Part shown: in pieces, positions 1 through 5,740 of the stretch
How the letters are laid out: every line of letters starts with the position of its first letter
Numbering within the stretch: the first letter of the stretch is position 1
Source: Bacteroidaceae bacterium
GTDB lineage: Bacteria; Bacteroidota; Bacteroidia; Bacteroidales; Bacteroidaceae
Assembly (NCBI GenBank): GCA_017548225.1
Contig: JAFYMV010000040.1
Span: 1 to 5,740, forward strand
DNA: 5,740 nucleotides
Direction of reading: 5' to 3'
The notes under the pieces: model-generated
What the model saw: only the letters and a program-made list of their open reading frames with translations
Told to the model about the DNA's origin: nothing
The model's database searches: none
Position numbers and translations under genes: made by a program

Positions 1-11
1 ATATAATAAAA

Positions 12-37
12 ATCAAAACATTGCAAGCATTTTTGAT
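12..37 (-). terminator. Possible weak AU-rich terminator after the large barrel gene
   Basis: Positions 12-18 (ATCAAAA) and 31-37 (TTTTGAT) are perfect 7-base inverted arms around a 12-base loop. Read on the minus strand, the hairpin starts 31 bases past the stop codon and is followed by a U-rich run to the window edge. The stem is A/U-only apart from one G-C pair and the loop is long, so this would be a weak terminator at best. A competing small hairpin (TGAT/ATCA) overlaps it at about 35-48. Confidence 0.35.
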
Positions 38-68
38 AAAAAAATCAGAAGGAGTGGCACTTTTTTCT

Positions 69-3000
69 TTACATAAAGCCAAAACCACCGCCAAAACCGC
101 CTCCAAAGCCCATTCCAGGACCTCCCATAGGCATTCCACCGCCTCTTGTGGGAGGCATAGGAGGCATCGGTCCTTCGGGTATTTGGGGATAGGCCTCACC
201 ACTCTTATTTGTGCGTGCCTCCTTGCGTGATTGCTTGTCTCCAAAGAGGTTAAGTTTGTAGATAAAGTGTACCATAAAGTAGCTATTTACAGTATTGTAC
301 CATGTATCGCTACGCATAGTTGCATTCACAATTCGGCTGACATTGCTTTGTTGGTGAAGGAGATCGTAGAACTGTACGCTGACAGTAGCTGCATTTTGTG
401 CAAGGAAACTCTTTGAGATTTGGGCATTCCAAATGAGTTCGTCCGTGTTGAATTCGGGATCACTGAATCCTCTGCGGCTATTCATTCCGATATCTGAAGA
501 AATCTTCAAGTTCCACCAAGGTAATTGTATGTTGGTTGAAGGGCCATACGAGAAGTTGTAAGTGTCGAGATTTGCAGTGGGTTGTAAGTCATTGCGTGCT
601 CGGCTATAGTTGAGTGATCCTTGTAATGTGAGCTCAAACCAGTCGTTCTGGTAGGTACCCGAAAGACGCTCTGAAAGTGTTACGGAACGCGTTGCTGCCA
701 AGGGGAACTCGCCTGTTGCAGTTGCAGTGCGGACATACCCTTCTTGGTAGTTGTAGTTCGCGTTGGTTGATGAGCTAATCTTGTATTTTTGGTTGGGTAA
801 TGCGGTGTTATAAGCAATGCCAGCTCCTGTACTCCAGTTGCGCCACCAACCATCGAGGTTAACGGGTGTTGTCGTGCGTCCACCTGTAGTCTCATCGTAT
901 ACAATTTGATTGACGATGCTATTTAGTGTACTGTTGAATCTCAAGTGGGCGGAGATGTTTTGTAGACGATCAACATTGAAATCTTGGAACATCACATTGA
1001 GGCTATTGTTAAAGGTGGGTTTCAGCCCAGGATTACCTTTTGTGATATTCAAGGGATCGCTATTGTCTGTAATGGGCAGTAGGTCTGTCATTGAGGGCTG
1101 GCTACTGCGTCCACGATAGTTGACGCGTAGGCTTGTTTGCTTGCCCCAACGGTAGCGAAGATTCATTGTGGGAGTAAAGTTCAGCACGGTACGGGTAACC
1201 GTAGTATCTGAAATGTTTTGTCCCCTGTACTGCATTTTGCTATGTTGGGGGAGGAGCGAGAATCCGATATTCATATTGTACTTTTCACGAACGAATCGCA
1301 GCTGGGCTGTGATGTCGTGGTCGAGATTCTCATATGTTGCAAAGCGGCTCAATGCATGGTCGATAGAGTCTTTGTATTGCGAGGGGAGGTTTAGGTTAAC
1401 AAATTCCCAACCTGTCATGTCTTCAGGGAGATTATAAGTAGAGCGGTTGTTGTCGTTGTAGCGGTAGCTAAACTGATAGCTCAACTGTAGATAAGTGGTC
1501 TTCCAAAGTGGCTCGCTCCACATTGCGCGCGCGTTGTAATTGTACGACACTGAAGGAGTAGCATTGTAGCGATTTATGATTGAGGTGCTGTCTCCTGTGG
1601 TGCTTTGATAGAAGCGGGTGGTTGAAGTTGATTTGGAGTAATTTTCGCCTTTGCTATAACCTCCGTTGAAACTGAATGTTAGGTTGCGTCCTTCGGAGTT
1701 TAACTTGCGGTTTATCTGCAAGCGTCCATTTATAGAGGTGCTCTCACCTGCGCCCAAAGATTGTCGGCTGCTATGGTTAATGCGGCTGTTGTAGAGCGTA
1801 TCTACCCAACTTTCGTCAAGTGGATCATCTGCGCCAACTATGTTTTCCAATGTTTTGTAGGGGTCTTTGTTGAATGTGGCCGATTCATTGGTAGAGGCAT
1901 TGCTTGTCTTTGAATATGATAAGCTAGGACGGAAAATGATATCGGTCATAGTGTCGGGACGCCATTCGAGGCGGAGGTCTGCGCTTACGCGCAAATTCTC
2001 ATTATTTGACAAACTGCTACTATTGGAGAAGGAATTGTCGCTTCCTTGTGTAAGGAAGGTTTCTGATGCTGTTTGACTTTGTACATCAGAATTGTTGTGG
2101 AAGAATCGCATTCCACCACCGATTTGGAACTGGTATTTGTTCTTTTCTACCTCTTCGCCCAAGTTCTTTGCCAATGAGAATCCTCCCATTGAACTTTGAT
2201 TCATGCCGTTTCCACCGCGGCGGCCAGGACCTCCAGGGAATCCTCTATCGTTGATGTTGTTTGTCGATAGTATTACCGAGTAGTGCTCGTTGGTAGCAAA
2301 GCGGTTTACCATACCCTTTATGGTGTAGAGGTTGTTAATGTTATAGACATTTTCTTGGGTAGGACGGCCATATCCCATGTCGATATTTGAAAACCAACCT
2401 TTCTTAGCCTCCTCTTTTACGGTAAGGTCAAGTACCAATTCTTCTTCTCCATCGTCAATGCCAGTCATTTCTGCCAGGTCGCTTTTCTTTTCATAACTCT
2501 TTACTTTCTTAACCATGCTGGCTGGAAGATTCTTCATAGCGATACTTTTGTCTTCAGAGAAAAATTCCTTTCCGTCAACGAGGATTTTTGATACGGCTTT
2601 ACCATTGTAAGTAACAGTTCCATCATCTGCTACCTCGTAGCCTGGCAATTTGCGAATGAGTTCTTCAAGCATAGATCCTTCGGCTACGCGGAATGTCTCG
2701 GCATTGAAAATGACGGTGTCTTCTGATACTTGTACTTGTGCCATCTGGGCTTCTACTACCGCTTCTTGCAGGAGTAGGGCATCGGTTTTCAAGCGGATGG
2801 AGTCGAGGTGTACACGGCGTGTTTCTCCAGACACTGTAAAGTCTCGATAAGTGTCGCCATAACCGACAAAAGATACTTTCAGTGAATACTTGCCTTGAGA
2901 CAAACGGCTATCCAATTCAAATTGCCCTTTCATGTCTGTTGTGGCGCCCGTTTGGAATATGCTATCGGGTAAACTCAATAGCTGTATAGTAGCCGCAATG

Positions 3001-3119
3001 ATAGGCTCTGCGTTCTCATAGTCAGTTACATCACCAGTTATTCTAACTTTTTTGTCTTGCGCGAAGGCAATGCTCATGCTACATATTGCCCAAATGGTCA
3101 GGAGTAATTTCTTCTTCAT
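69..3119 (-). CDS. Outer membrane beta-barrel family protein (TonB-receptor-like, OMP_b-brl_3 type)
   Basis: This encodes a 1016-residue predicted outer-membrane protein. Residues 1-20 form a Sec signal peptide (KKK, hydrophobic core, cleavage near AFA|Q). Residues about 25-110 read as a carboxypeptidase-regulatory-like beta-sandwich, with the typical TDMKGQFEL and YSLKVSFVGY stretches. Residues about 118-235 resemble the plug-like segment of this family (LPGYEVADDGTVTYNGK, then ILVDGKEFF). From about 245 to 960 the sequence alternates aromatic strands with Asn/Ser-rich loops, as in a large barrel; the last strand is near 946-960. It ends in a Gly/Met/Pro-rich tail (961-1016), and a second Gly-rich patch lies at 293-306. 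The ATG at 3119 is chosen because the signal peptide follows at once and a promoter lies upstream. No SusD-like gene is adjacent, so a glycan-import role is not supported. The substrate is unknown, and a structural or transport role are both possible. The family call is firm; the function is not. Confidence 0.9.
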   Translation of the reverse strand: MKKKLLLTIWAICSMSIAFAQDKKVRITGDVTDYENAEPIIAATIQLLSLPDSIFQTGATTDMKGQFELDSRLSQGKYSLKVSFVGYGDTYRDFTVSGETRRVHLDSIRLKTDALLLQEAVVEAQMAQVQVSEDTVIFNAETFRVAEGSMLEELIRKLPGYEVADDGTVTYNGKAVSKILVDGKEFFSEDKSIAMKNLPASMVKKVKSYEKKSDLAEMTGIDDGEEELVLDLTVKEEAKKGWFSNIDMGYGRPTQENVYNINNLYTIKGMVNRFATNEHYSVILSTNNINDRGFPGGPGRRGGNGMNQSSMGGFSLAKNLGEEVEKNKYQFQIGGGMRFFHNNSDVQSQTASETFLTQGSDNSFSNSSSLSNNENLRVSADLRLEWRPDTMTDIIFRPSLSYSKTSNASTNESATFNKDPYKTLENIVGADDPLDESWVDTLYNSRINHSSRQSLGAGESTSINGRLQINRKLNSEGRNLTFSFNGGYSKGENYSKSTSTTRFYQSTTGDSTSIINRYNATPSVSYNYNARAMWSEPLWKTTYLQLSYQFSYRYNDNNRSTYNLPEDMTGWEFVNLNLPSQYKDSIDHALSRFATYENLDHDITAQLRFVREKYNMNIGFSLLPQHSKMQYRGQNISDTTVTRTVLNFTPTMNLRYRWGKQTSLRVNYRGRSSQPSMTDLLPITDNSDPLNITKGNPGLKPTFNNSLNVMFQDFNVDRLQNISAHLRFNSTLNSIVNQIVYDETTGGRTTTPVNLDGWWRNWSTGAGIAYNTALPNQKYKISSSTNANYNYQEGYVRTATATGEFPLAATRSVTLSERLSGTYQNDWFELTLQGSLNYSRARNDLQPTANLDTYNFSYGPSTNIQLPWWNLKISSDIGMNSRRGFSDPEFNTDELIWNAQISKSFLAQNAATVSVQFYDLLHQQSNVSRIVNATMRSDTWYNTVNSYFMVHFIYKLNLFGDKQSRKEARTNKSGEAYPQIPEGPMPPMPPTRGGGMPMGGPGMGFGGGFGGGFGFM
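72..239 (-). other. Gly/Met/Pro-rich low-complexity C-terminal tail of the large barrel protein
   Basis: The last 56 residues (961-1016) follow what appears to be the final beta-strand (YFMVHFIYKLNLFG). The tail begins charged (DKQSRKEAR), becomes Pro/Met-rich (PMPPMPPTRGGG) and ends in repeated GGGF units. The DNA under the GGGF units is an imperfect 12-base repeat at about 75-105. Gly- and Met-rich tails occur in other members of this barrel family; the role here is unknown. Confidence 0.75.
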
Positions 3120-3177
3120 CCTTATGATTTTTAGTATTTCTTTTTCTCTTTTAGCAGGTATACTGATATATGACTAG

Positions 3178-3209
3178 CAATTGTACCGAAGGTTTAATTT
3201 TAACACAAA
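3178..3209 (-). promoter_or_regulatory. Predicted Bacteroidota-type promoter for the large barrel gene
   Basis: On the minus strand TTTG (3209-3206) is followed after exactly 20 bases by TACAATTG (3185-3178), one mismatch from the Bacteroidota -7 consensus TAnnTTTG. A start of transcription about 6-8 bases further on would give a 5' leader of roughly 50 bases before the ATG at 3119. The leader is A-rich close to the start codon and has no convincing Shine-Dalgarno sequence, as is usual in this phylum. Confidence 0.6.
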
Positions 3210-3241
3210 TAAAAAGCATGCACCTTTAGGCACATGCTTTT
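3206..3241 (-). terminator. Strong intrinsic terminator after the ROK kinase gene
   Basis: Arms AAAAGCATG (3212-3220) and CATGCTTTT (3233-3241) pair perfectly. Read as minus-strand RNA, the inner bases add two G-U wobbles and two C-G pairs, giving a 13-pair stem capped by a UAAA tetraloop, followed by UUUUU-A-UUU. On the plus strand the same two positions would be C-A mismatches, so the structure is built for minus-strand transcripts. The stem begins 18 bases after the kinase stop codon. Confidence 0.85.
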
Positions 3242-3259
3242 ATATATGATGAAAGACTT

Positions 3260-4210
3260 TTACTCCCAAGCCAAAGCACTAGCTCCAAGTACTGCGGCAT
3301 CAGAGTCCTTAAGCTCTGAAATAAGGAGCTTGGTTTTTCCTTTCCAGATGCTGAGCACATTGGCTTCCATGGCTTCAAGTGTAGGCTTCATAATGAAGTC
3401 CCCAGCTTTAGTCAGTCCACCAAAGAGTACGATAGCTTCCGGAGCGCTAAAAGCGATGAAATCAGCCAACGCTTCGCCGAGCACGGTACCTGTGAAGTTG
3501 AATACTTCCAATGCTACCTTGTCGCCGCGTACAGCTGCGTCATATACATCTTTTGAGGTGATGGGGCCTTCGATTTCTCGCAACAAACTGGGCTCCTCTG
3601 TGCAGTCGATGATTTCTTTTACAGTGCGTGCTACACCTGTTGCAGAGCAATAGGTCTCCAAGCATCCGCTGCGACCACATCCACATTGACGGCCATTGTG
3701 GCGACGCACGATGACATGGCCAAGTTCACCAGCGAAACCATCGTGACCATATACGAGCTGTCCGTTAACAACAATACCGCTACCTACACCAGTGCCAAGA
3801 GTAATCTCAATAAAGTTTTTCATGCCGCGTGCAGCACCGTAGGTCATTTCACCAATAGCAGCTGCGTTAGCATCGTTAGTAACGGTGACAGGTACGCCAA
3901 TGGCCTTCTTGAATTCTTCAGCGAGGGGAACGATACCCTTCCAAGGCAAGTTGGCAGAATGTTCGATATTGCCAGAGTGGTAGTTGCCATTGGGTGCACC
4001 TATACCCATGCCTTTAATCTTCTTTGTACCTCCCACAGCTTCAATCATGGGGATGAGCTTTTCTGCCACAGCTGCAACATATTCTCCAAACTCTTTGTAT
4101 ACTTGAGTCTTTACAGAATCTACGCTTAAGATGTTACCGCGTGCATCTACGATACCGAATACGGTGTTTGTTCCGCCGATATCCATGCCTACTACATAAG
4201 GTCTGTCCAT
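3260..4210 (-). CDS. ROK-family sugar kinase, glucokinase-like
   Basis: A 316-residue cytosolic kinase, predicted to phosphorylate glucose or related hexoses (possibly mannose or GlcNAc) with ATP and so feed glycolysis. The N-terminal phosphate-binding motif DIGGTNT is at residues 10-16. The catalytic Asp is in TNDANAAAIGE (D113). The ROK signature region covers about 138-165 and includes the sugar-binding ExGH motif (E162, H165). The zinc site is H165 with C176, C178 and C183 in CGCGRSGC, followed by the conserved LET (E185). A second glycine-rich nucleotide-binding segment, VLFGGLTKAGD, lies near 261-271. There is no N-terminal helix-turn-helix, so this is a kinase and not a NagC/Mlc-type repressor, and the length is typical. 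Bacteroides fragilis RokA is a characterised broad-specificity member of this group; orthology is plausible but not tested here. The gene starts 45 bases after the small barrel gene without a visible promoter, suggesting co-transcription, and ends at a strong terminator. Confidence 0.93.
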   Translation of the reverse strand: MDRPYVVGMDIGGTNTVFGIVDARGNILSVDSVKTQVYKEFGEYVAAVAEKLIPMIEAVGGTKKIKGMGIGAPNGNYHSGNIEHSANLPWKGIVPLAEEFKKAIGVPVTVTNDANAAAIGEMTYGAARGMKNFIEITLGTGVGSGIVVNGQLVYGHDGFAGELGHVIVRRHNGRQCGCGRSGCLETYCSATGVARTVKEIIDCTEEPSLLREIEGPITSKDVYDAAVRGDKVALEVFNFTGTVLGEALADFIAFSAPEAIVLFGGLTKAGDFIMKPTLEAMEANVLSIWKGKTKLLISELKDSDAAVLGASALAWE

Positions 4211-4255
4211 AATGGTATTCGTTTAAAATGTTGTTATAATAGTTGTTATTGAATA

Positions 4256-4996
4256 TTAGAAAAGGTAAGCAAAAGATACCTGTATAGTGCCAGATATGAT
4301 GTTGTTGTAAATCCCTTTAGCCTTGTCTACAGTGTTAGCAAGTGTCTCTACATTAGCTATGCTAACATTTTCGCCATTCTTAATGTTTTCAATATTTTCA
4401 ATCTCTGAAGCTTCTATGCAAATGAATTCACCAGTCTTTCCCCACGGCATATTGTAGTTTACATCAACTTGTACATGTTTGAGTAGAGTTGCTCCCAATC
4501 CAACATTAATGCTTAGAGTGGACTTTTTTGCAACATATGCTGAAATGTCACCGCTAGTAATATTTGTTACTTCGTCTGTCTTGATATTGTTAACGACCAT
4601 AGATGTTTCGCCTACATTGAAGCCGAATTCAGGACCAGCAGCGAAAAAAATGTTGGCGATGTTGCCTAATCCGAAACTATACTTAAGGTTTAATGGAATT
4701 TGGAAACTGTTTTGTGTGAAAGTCTCGTTTTCTGCGAGTTTCATGCCTTTGTTTGCGTAGAGTGCTGCAACCTCAACTCCAACACCGATGACGGGAATGC
4801 GTACTTCAGCTTTAGGGCCTATAAAGAACCCTGTATAATTGCCGACATTGAATGCATTCTCCTTTTCTTTTAGGATGGTAAGGTCATTGTTGCCTAAATT
4901 TACTCCGCCTTTTAATCCCCAGCTAAATTGGGCGTATATGGGAGTTGAAACGAAAAGGAGTGTAACGAAAAGTGCCAAACTTGTAATTTTTTTCAT
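4256..4996 (-). CDS. PorT-like outer membrane beta-barrel protein
   Basis: A 246-residue predicted outer-membrane protein. The chosen ATG at 4996 opens a clear signal peptide (KK, then a hydrophobic core, cleavage around IYA|QF). An in-frame TTG at 5098 would add 34 residues, but they precede the predicted promoter and break the signal peptide pattern; an ATG at 5002 two codons upstream is equally possible. The mature part starts with FSWGLKGGVNLG, the usual first strand of the small-barrel family (OMP_b-brl_2/PorT-like), alternates short amphipathic strands with loops, and ends with an aromatic final strand, VSFAYLF, as expected for outer-membrane assembly. About eight strands fit the length. 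A polar segment with IENIEN-type repeats near residues 200-215 is probably a surface loop. The ligand and role are unknown; it is not demonstrated to be the type IX secretion protein PorT itself. It likely shares a transcript with the kinase downstream. Confidence 0.85.
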   Translation of the reverse strand: MKKITSLALFVTLLFVSTPIYAQFSWGLKGGVNLGNNDLTILKEKENAFNVGNYTGFFIGPKAEVRIPVIGVGVEVAALYANKGMKLAENETFTQNSFQIPLNLKYSFGLGNIANIFFAAGPEFGFNVGETSMVVNNIKTDEVTNITSGDISAYVAKKSTLSINVGLGATLLKHVQVDVNYNMPWGKTGEFICIEASEIENIENIKNGENVSIANVETLANTVDKAKGIYNNIISGTIQVSFAYLF

Positions 4997-5016
4997 AACC
5001 ATATGAGTTAATGTTG

Positions 5017-5026
5017 TACAATTGTA
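5017..5026. repeat. Perfect 10-base palindrome in the leader of the PorT-like gene
   Basis: TACAATTGTA is self-complementary and overlaps a second palindrome, TTGTACAA (5014-5021). It lies between the predicted transcription start and the start codon. It could be an operator half-site or chance in AT-rich DNA; nothing in the sequence decides. Confidence 0.3.
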
Positions 5027-5040
5027 GTTTCTTGTTTCGG

Positions 5041-5072
5041 CAAAGATATAGAGAATTTTGTAAATGTCCAAA
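5041..5072 (-). promoter_or_regulatory. Predicted Bacteroidota-type promoter for the PorT-like gene and probably the kinase
   Basis: On the minus strand TTTG (5072-5069) is separated by exactly 20 bases from TATCTTTG (5048-5041), a full match to the -7 consensus TAnnTTTG. Transcription would start near 5035, giving a leader of about 40 bases before the ATG at 4996. The site lies inside the longer TTG-initiated reading frame and therefore argues against that start. Confidence 0.75.
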
Positions 5073-5140
5073 GAGCTGATAGGTGAATTGCTATACAAGT
5101 GTGTTGTATTTTTAACTTAACGCTTAATGATGCGCATGGG

Positions 5141-5170
5141 TTCATAATGCTTATGAATAGCCAAGCTATT
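5141..5170 (-). terminator. Two adjacent small hairpins after the TatD gene, possible transcript end
   Basis: Just past the TatD stop codon, minus-strand RNA can form AAUAGC-UUG-GCUAUU (5170-5156), then UUCAUAA-GCA-UUAUGAA (5157-5141). Both stems are perfect but short, and they share two bases. No U-tract follows, so this is not a classical intrinsic terminator; it may only stabilise or mark the 3' end of the TatD transcript. The rest of the 178-base gap holds the promoter and leader of the next gene and nothing else I can identify. Confidence 0.3.
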
Positions 5171-5174
5171 TAAG

Positions 5175-5740
5175 CTATTGTGCAGCAAACAGGTGATGTG
5201 TGTTCTTGCCTATCTGTAGTTCAAGATCGTTAACTCCTACACCTATATTATCGCTAACAAGTTGGTAAATGGTGGAAATATCGCCGAAGTCATCGCTTTC
5301 CAAAAACAATTGTTGAGGAGTAAGCTCTTTGATTAATTCTTTATCGTGACGATTCCCTATGCTTACATAGAGTCCTGCACGGGTGAGCTGACGCCACTGT
5401 TCTATACCACCGCGGAAACCGTGAATAATCCAGGGTTGAATTGCTTTGCTTTCTTTGCGGAGGGCGATTAACTCATCGAATGCCTTCACGCAGTGTACGA
5501 TAAGGGGTTTGTGGAGGAGTTCGCTCAAATATATATGCTTGCGGAATACCTCCAGTTGCAAGTCCATTGGAGTAAAACCGTTCTTCTTGTCCAATCCCGC
5601 CTCGCCTATCATTAATACTTGTGAGTGTAAGCCCATTACAAGCAATTTGGCCATCTGGGTGCGCCAGTCTTCACGAATATACCAAGGATGCAATCCTATA
5701 GAATAGAAATGCCCCACCTGTGGACTGAAATCATCGGGCG
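5175..5740 (-). CDS. TatD-family metal-dependent hydrolase, 5' end beyond the window
   Basis: A predicted cytosolic TatD-like hydrolase, a family of metal-dependent phosphoesterases that includes DNases. The frame is open to the window edge: codons before the GTG at 5717 read PDDFSPQ, so that GTG is an internal Val and not the start. The missing N-terminus should carry the HxH metal ligands. Visible signatures, numbered from the GTG codon as 1, are: SIGLHPWYI (6-14); IGEAGLD (37-43) with metal-ligand E39; PLIVHC (71-76) with H75; WIIHGFRGG (96-104) with H99; and LESDD (139-143), whose D142 matches the catalytic Asp of the usual ETD motif. The compact form with HGFRGG in place of HCFSG resembles the short TatD-like proteins of Bacteroidales, about 210-220 residues, so perhaps 20-30 residues are missing. 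The natural substrate is not known. It is transcribed from outside the window, in the same direction as the other genes. Confidence 0.88.
   Translation of the reverse strand, partial: PDDFSPQVGHFYSIGLHPWYIREDWRTQMAKLLVMGLHSQVLMIGEAGLDKKNGFTPMDLQLEVFRKHIYLSELLHKPLIVHCVKAFDELIALRKESKAIQPWIIHGFRGGIEQWRQLTRAGLYVSIGNRHDKELIKELTPQQLFLESDDFGDISTIYQLVSDNIGVGVNDLELQIGKNTHHLFAAQ

Noticed and set aside
69..3119. Possible SusC-like glycan transporter with partner lipoprotein
   Set aside because: No SusD-type gene is next to it, and the N-terminal and plug-like segments fit the generic outer-membrane beta-barrel family better than SusC.
3234..4129. Two plus-strand frames of 139 and 147 codons opposite the ROK kinase gene
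   Set aside because: They lie wholly antisense to a gene with all family motifs intact, resemble no protein family, and have no promoter or signal of their own; they are shadows of the kinase coding sequence.
3260..4210. NagC/Mlc-type ROK transcriptional repressor
   Set aside because: The protein begins directly at the phosphate-binding motif (DIGGTNT from residue 10), so there is no DNA-binding domain.
5008..5145. Minus-strand 45-codon ATG frame in the TatD to PorT-like gap
   Set aside because: It runs straight through the predicted promoter of the next gene, has no recognisable motif, and its start lies inside one of the small hairpins; more likely non-coding.
5119..5180. Short alternative frame reading HKHYEPMRIIKR before a stop, overlapping the end of the TatD gene
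   Set aside because: It looks like a basic peptide tail but has no upstream start codon giving more than a few residues, and it overlaps the TatD frame out of phase; probably chance.
1..5740. CRISPR array, insertion sequence, tRNA/rRNA, or defence-system genes
   Set aside because: No regularly spaced repeats, transposase motifs, terminal inverted repeats, RNA gene signatures or defence domains were found on either strand; coding density and direction are those of ordinary chromosome.

Overview
The window looks like ordinary chromosomal DNA from a member of the Bacteroidales (phylum Bacteroidota), probably of the Bacteroides/Prevotella type. The reasons are: a long outer-membrane barrel protein with a carboxypeptidase-regulatory-like N-terminal domain; a PorT-like small barrel; a ROK sugar kinase of the Bacteroidales type; absence of clear Shine-Dalgarno sequences before the genes; and two promoter-like sites of the Bacteroidota form (TTTG, 20 nt, TAnnTTTG or one mismatch from it). 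The genus call is inference.

All four genes lie on the minus strand, so transcription runs from high to low coordinates. At the right edge (5740-5175) is a TatD-family metal-dependent hydrolase whose first codons lie outside the window. A 178-base gap follows, holding small hairpins and a good promoter (5041-5072). Then come a PorT-like outer-membrane beta-barrel protein (4996-4256) and, 45 bases downstream with no visible promoter of its own, a ROK-family glucokinase-like sugar kinase (4210-3260). These two are probably co-transcribed. A strong intrinsic terminator sits just after the kinase, and its U-tract runs into the -33 element of the next promoter (3178-3209). That promoter serves a 1016-residue outer-membrane beta-barrel family protein (3119-69) with an unusual Gly/Met/Pro-rich C-terminal tail. 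A weak AU-rich hairpin near position 12-37 may end its transcript.

Functionally, the genes form no single recognisable pathway: a cytosolic hydrolase, a small envelope barrel, a cytosolic hexose kinase and a large envelope barrel. No SusD partner, mobile element, CRISPR array, tRNA, rRNA or defence module is visible. I found no evidence for a previously undescribed system. The points worth a second look are the compact terminator/promoter junction, the Gly-rich regions of the large barrel, the corrected start of the small barrel, and the pairing of the small barrel with the sugar kinase.
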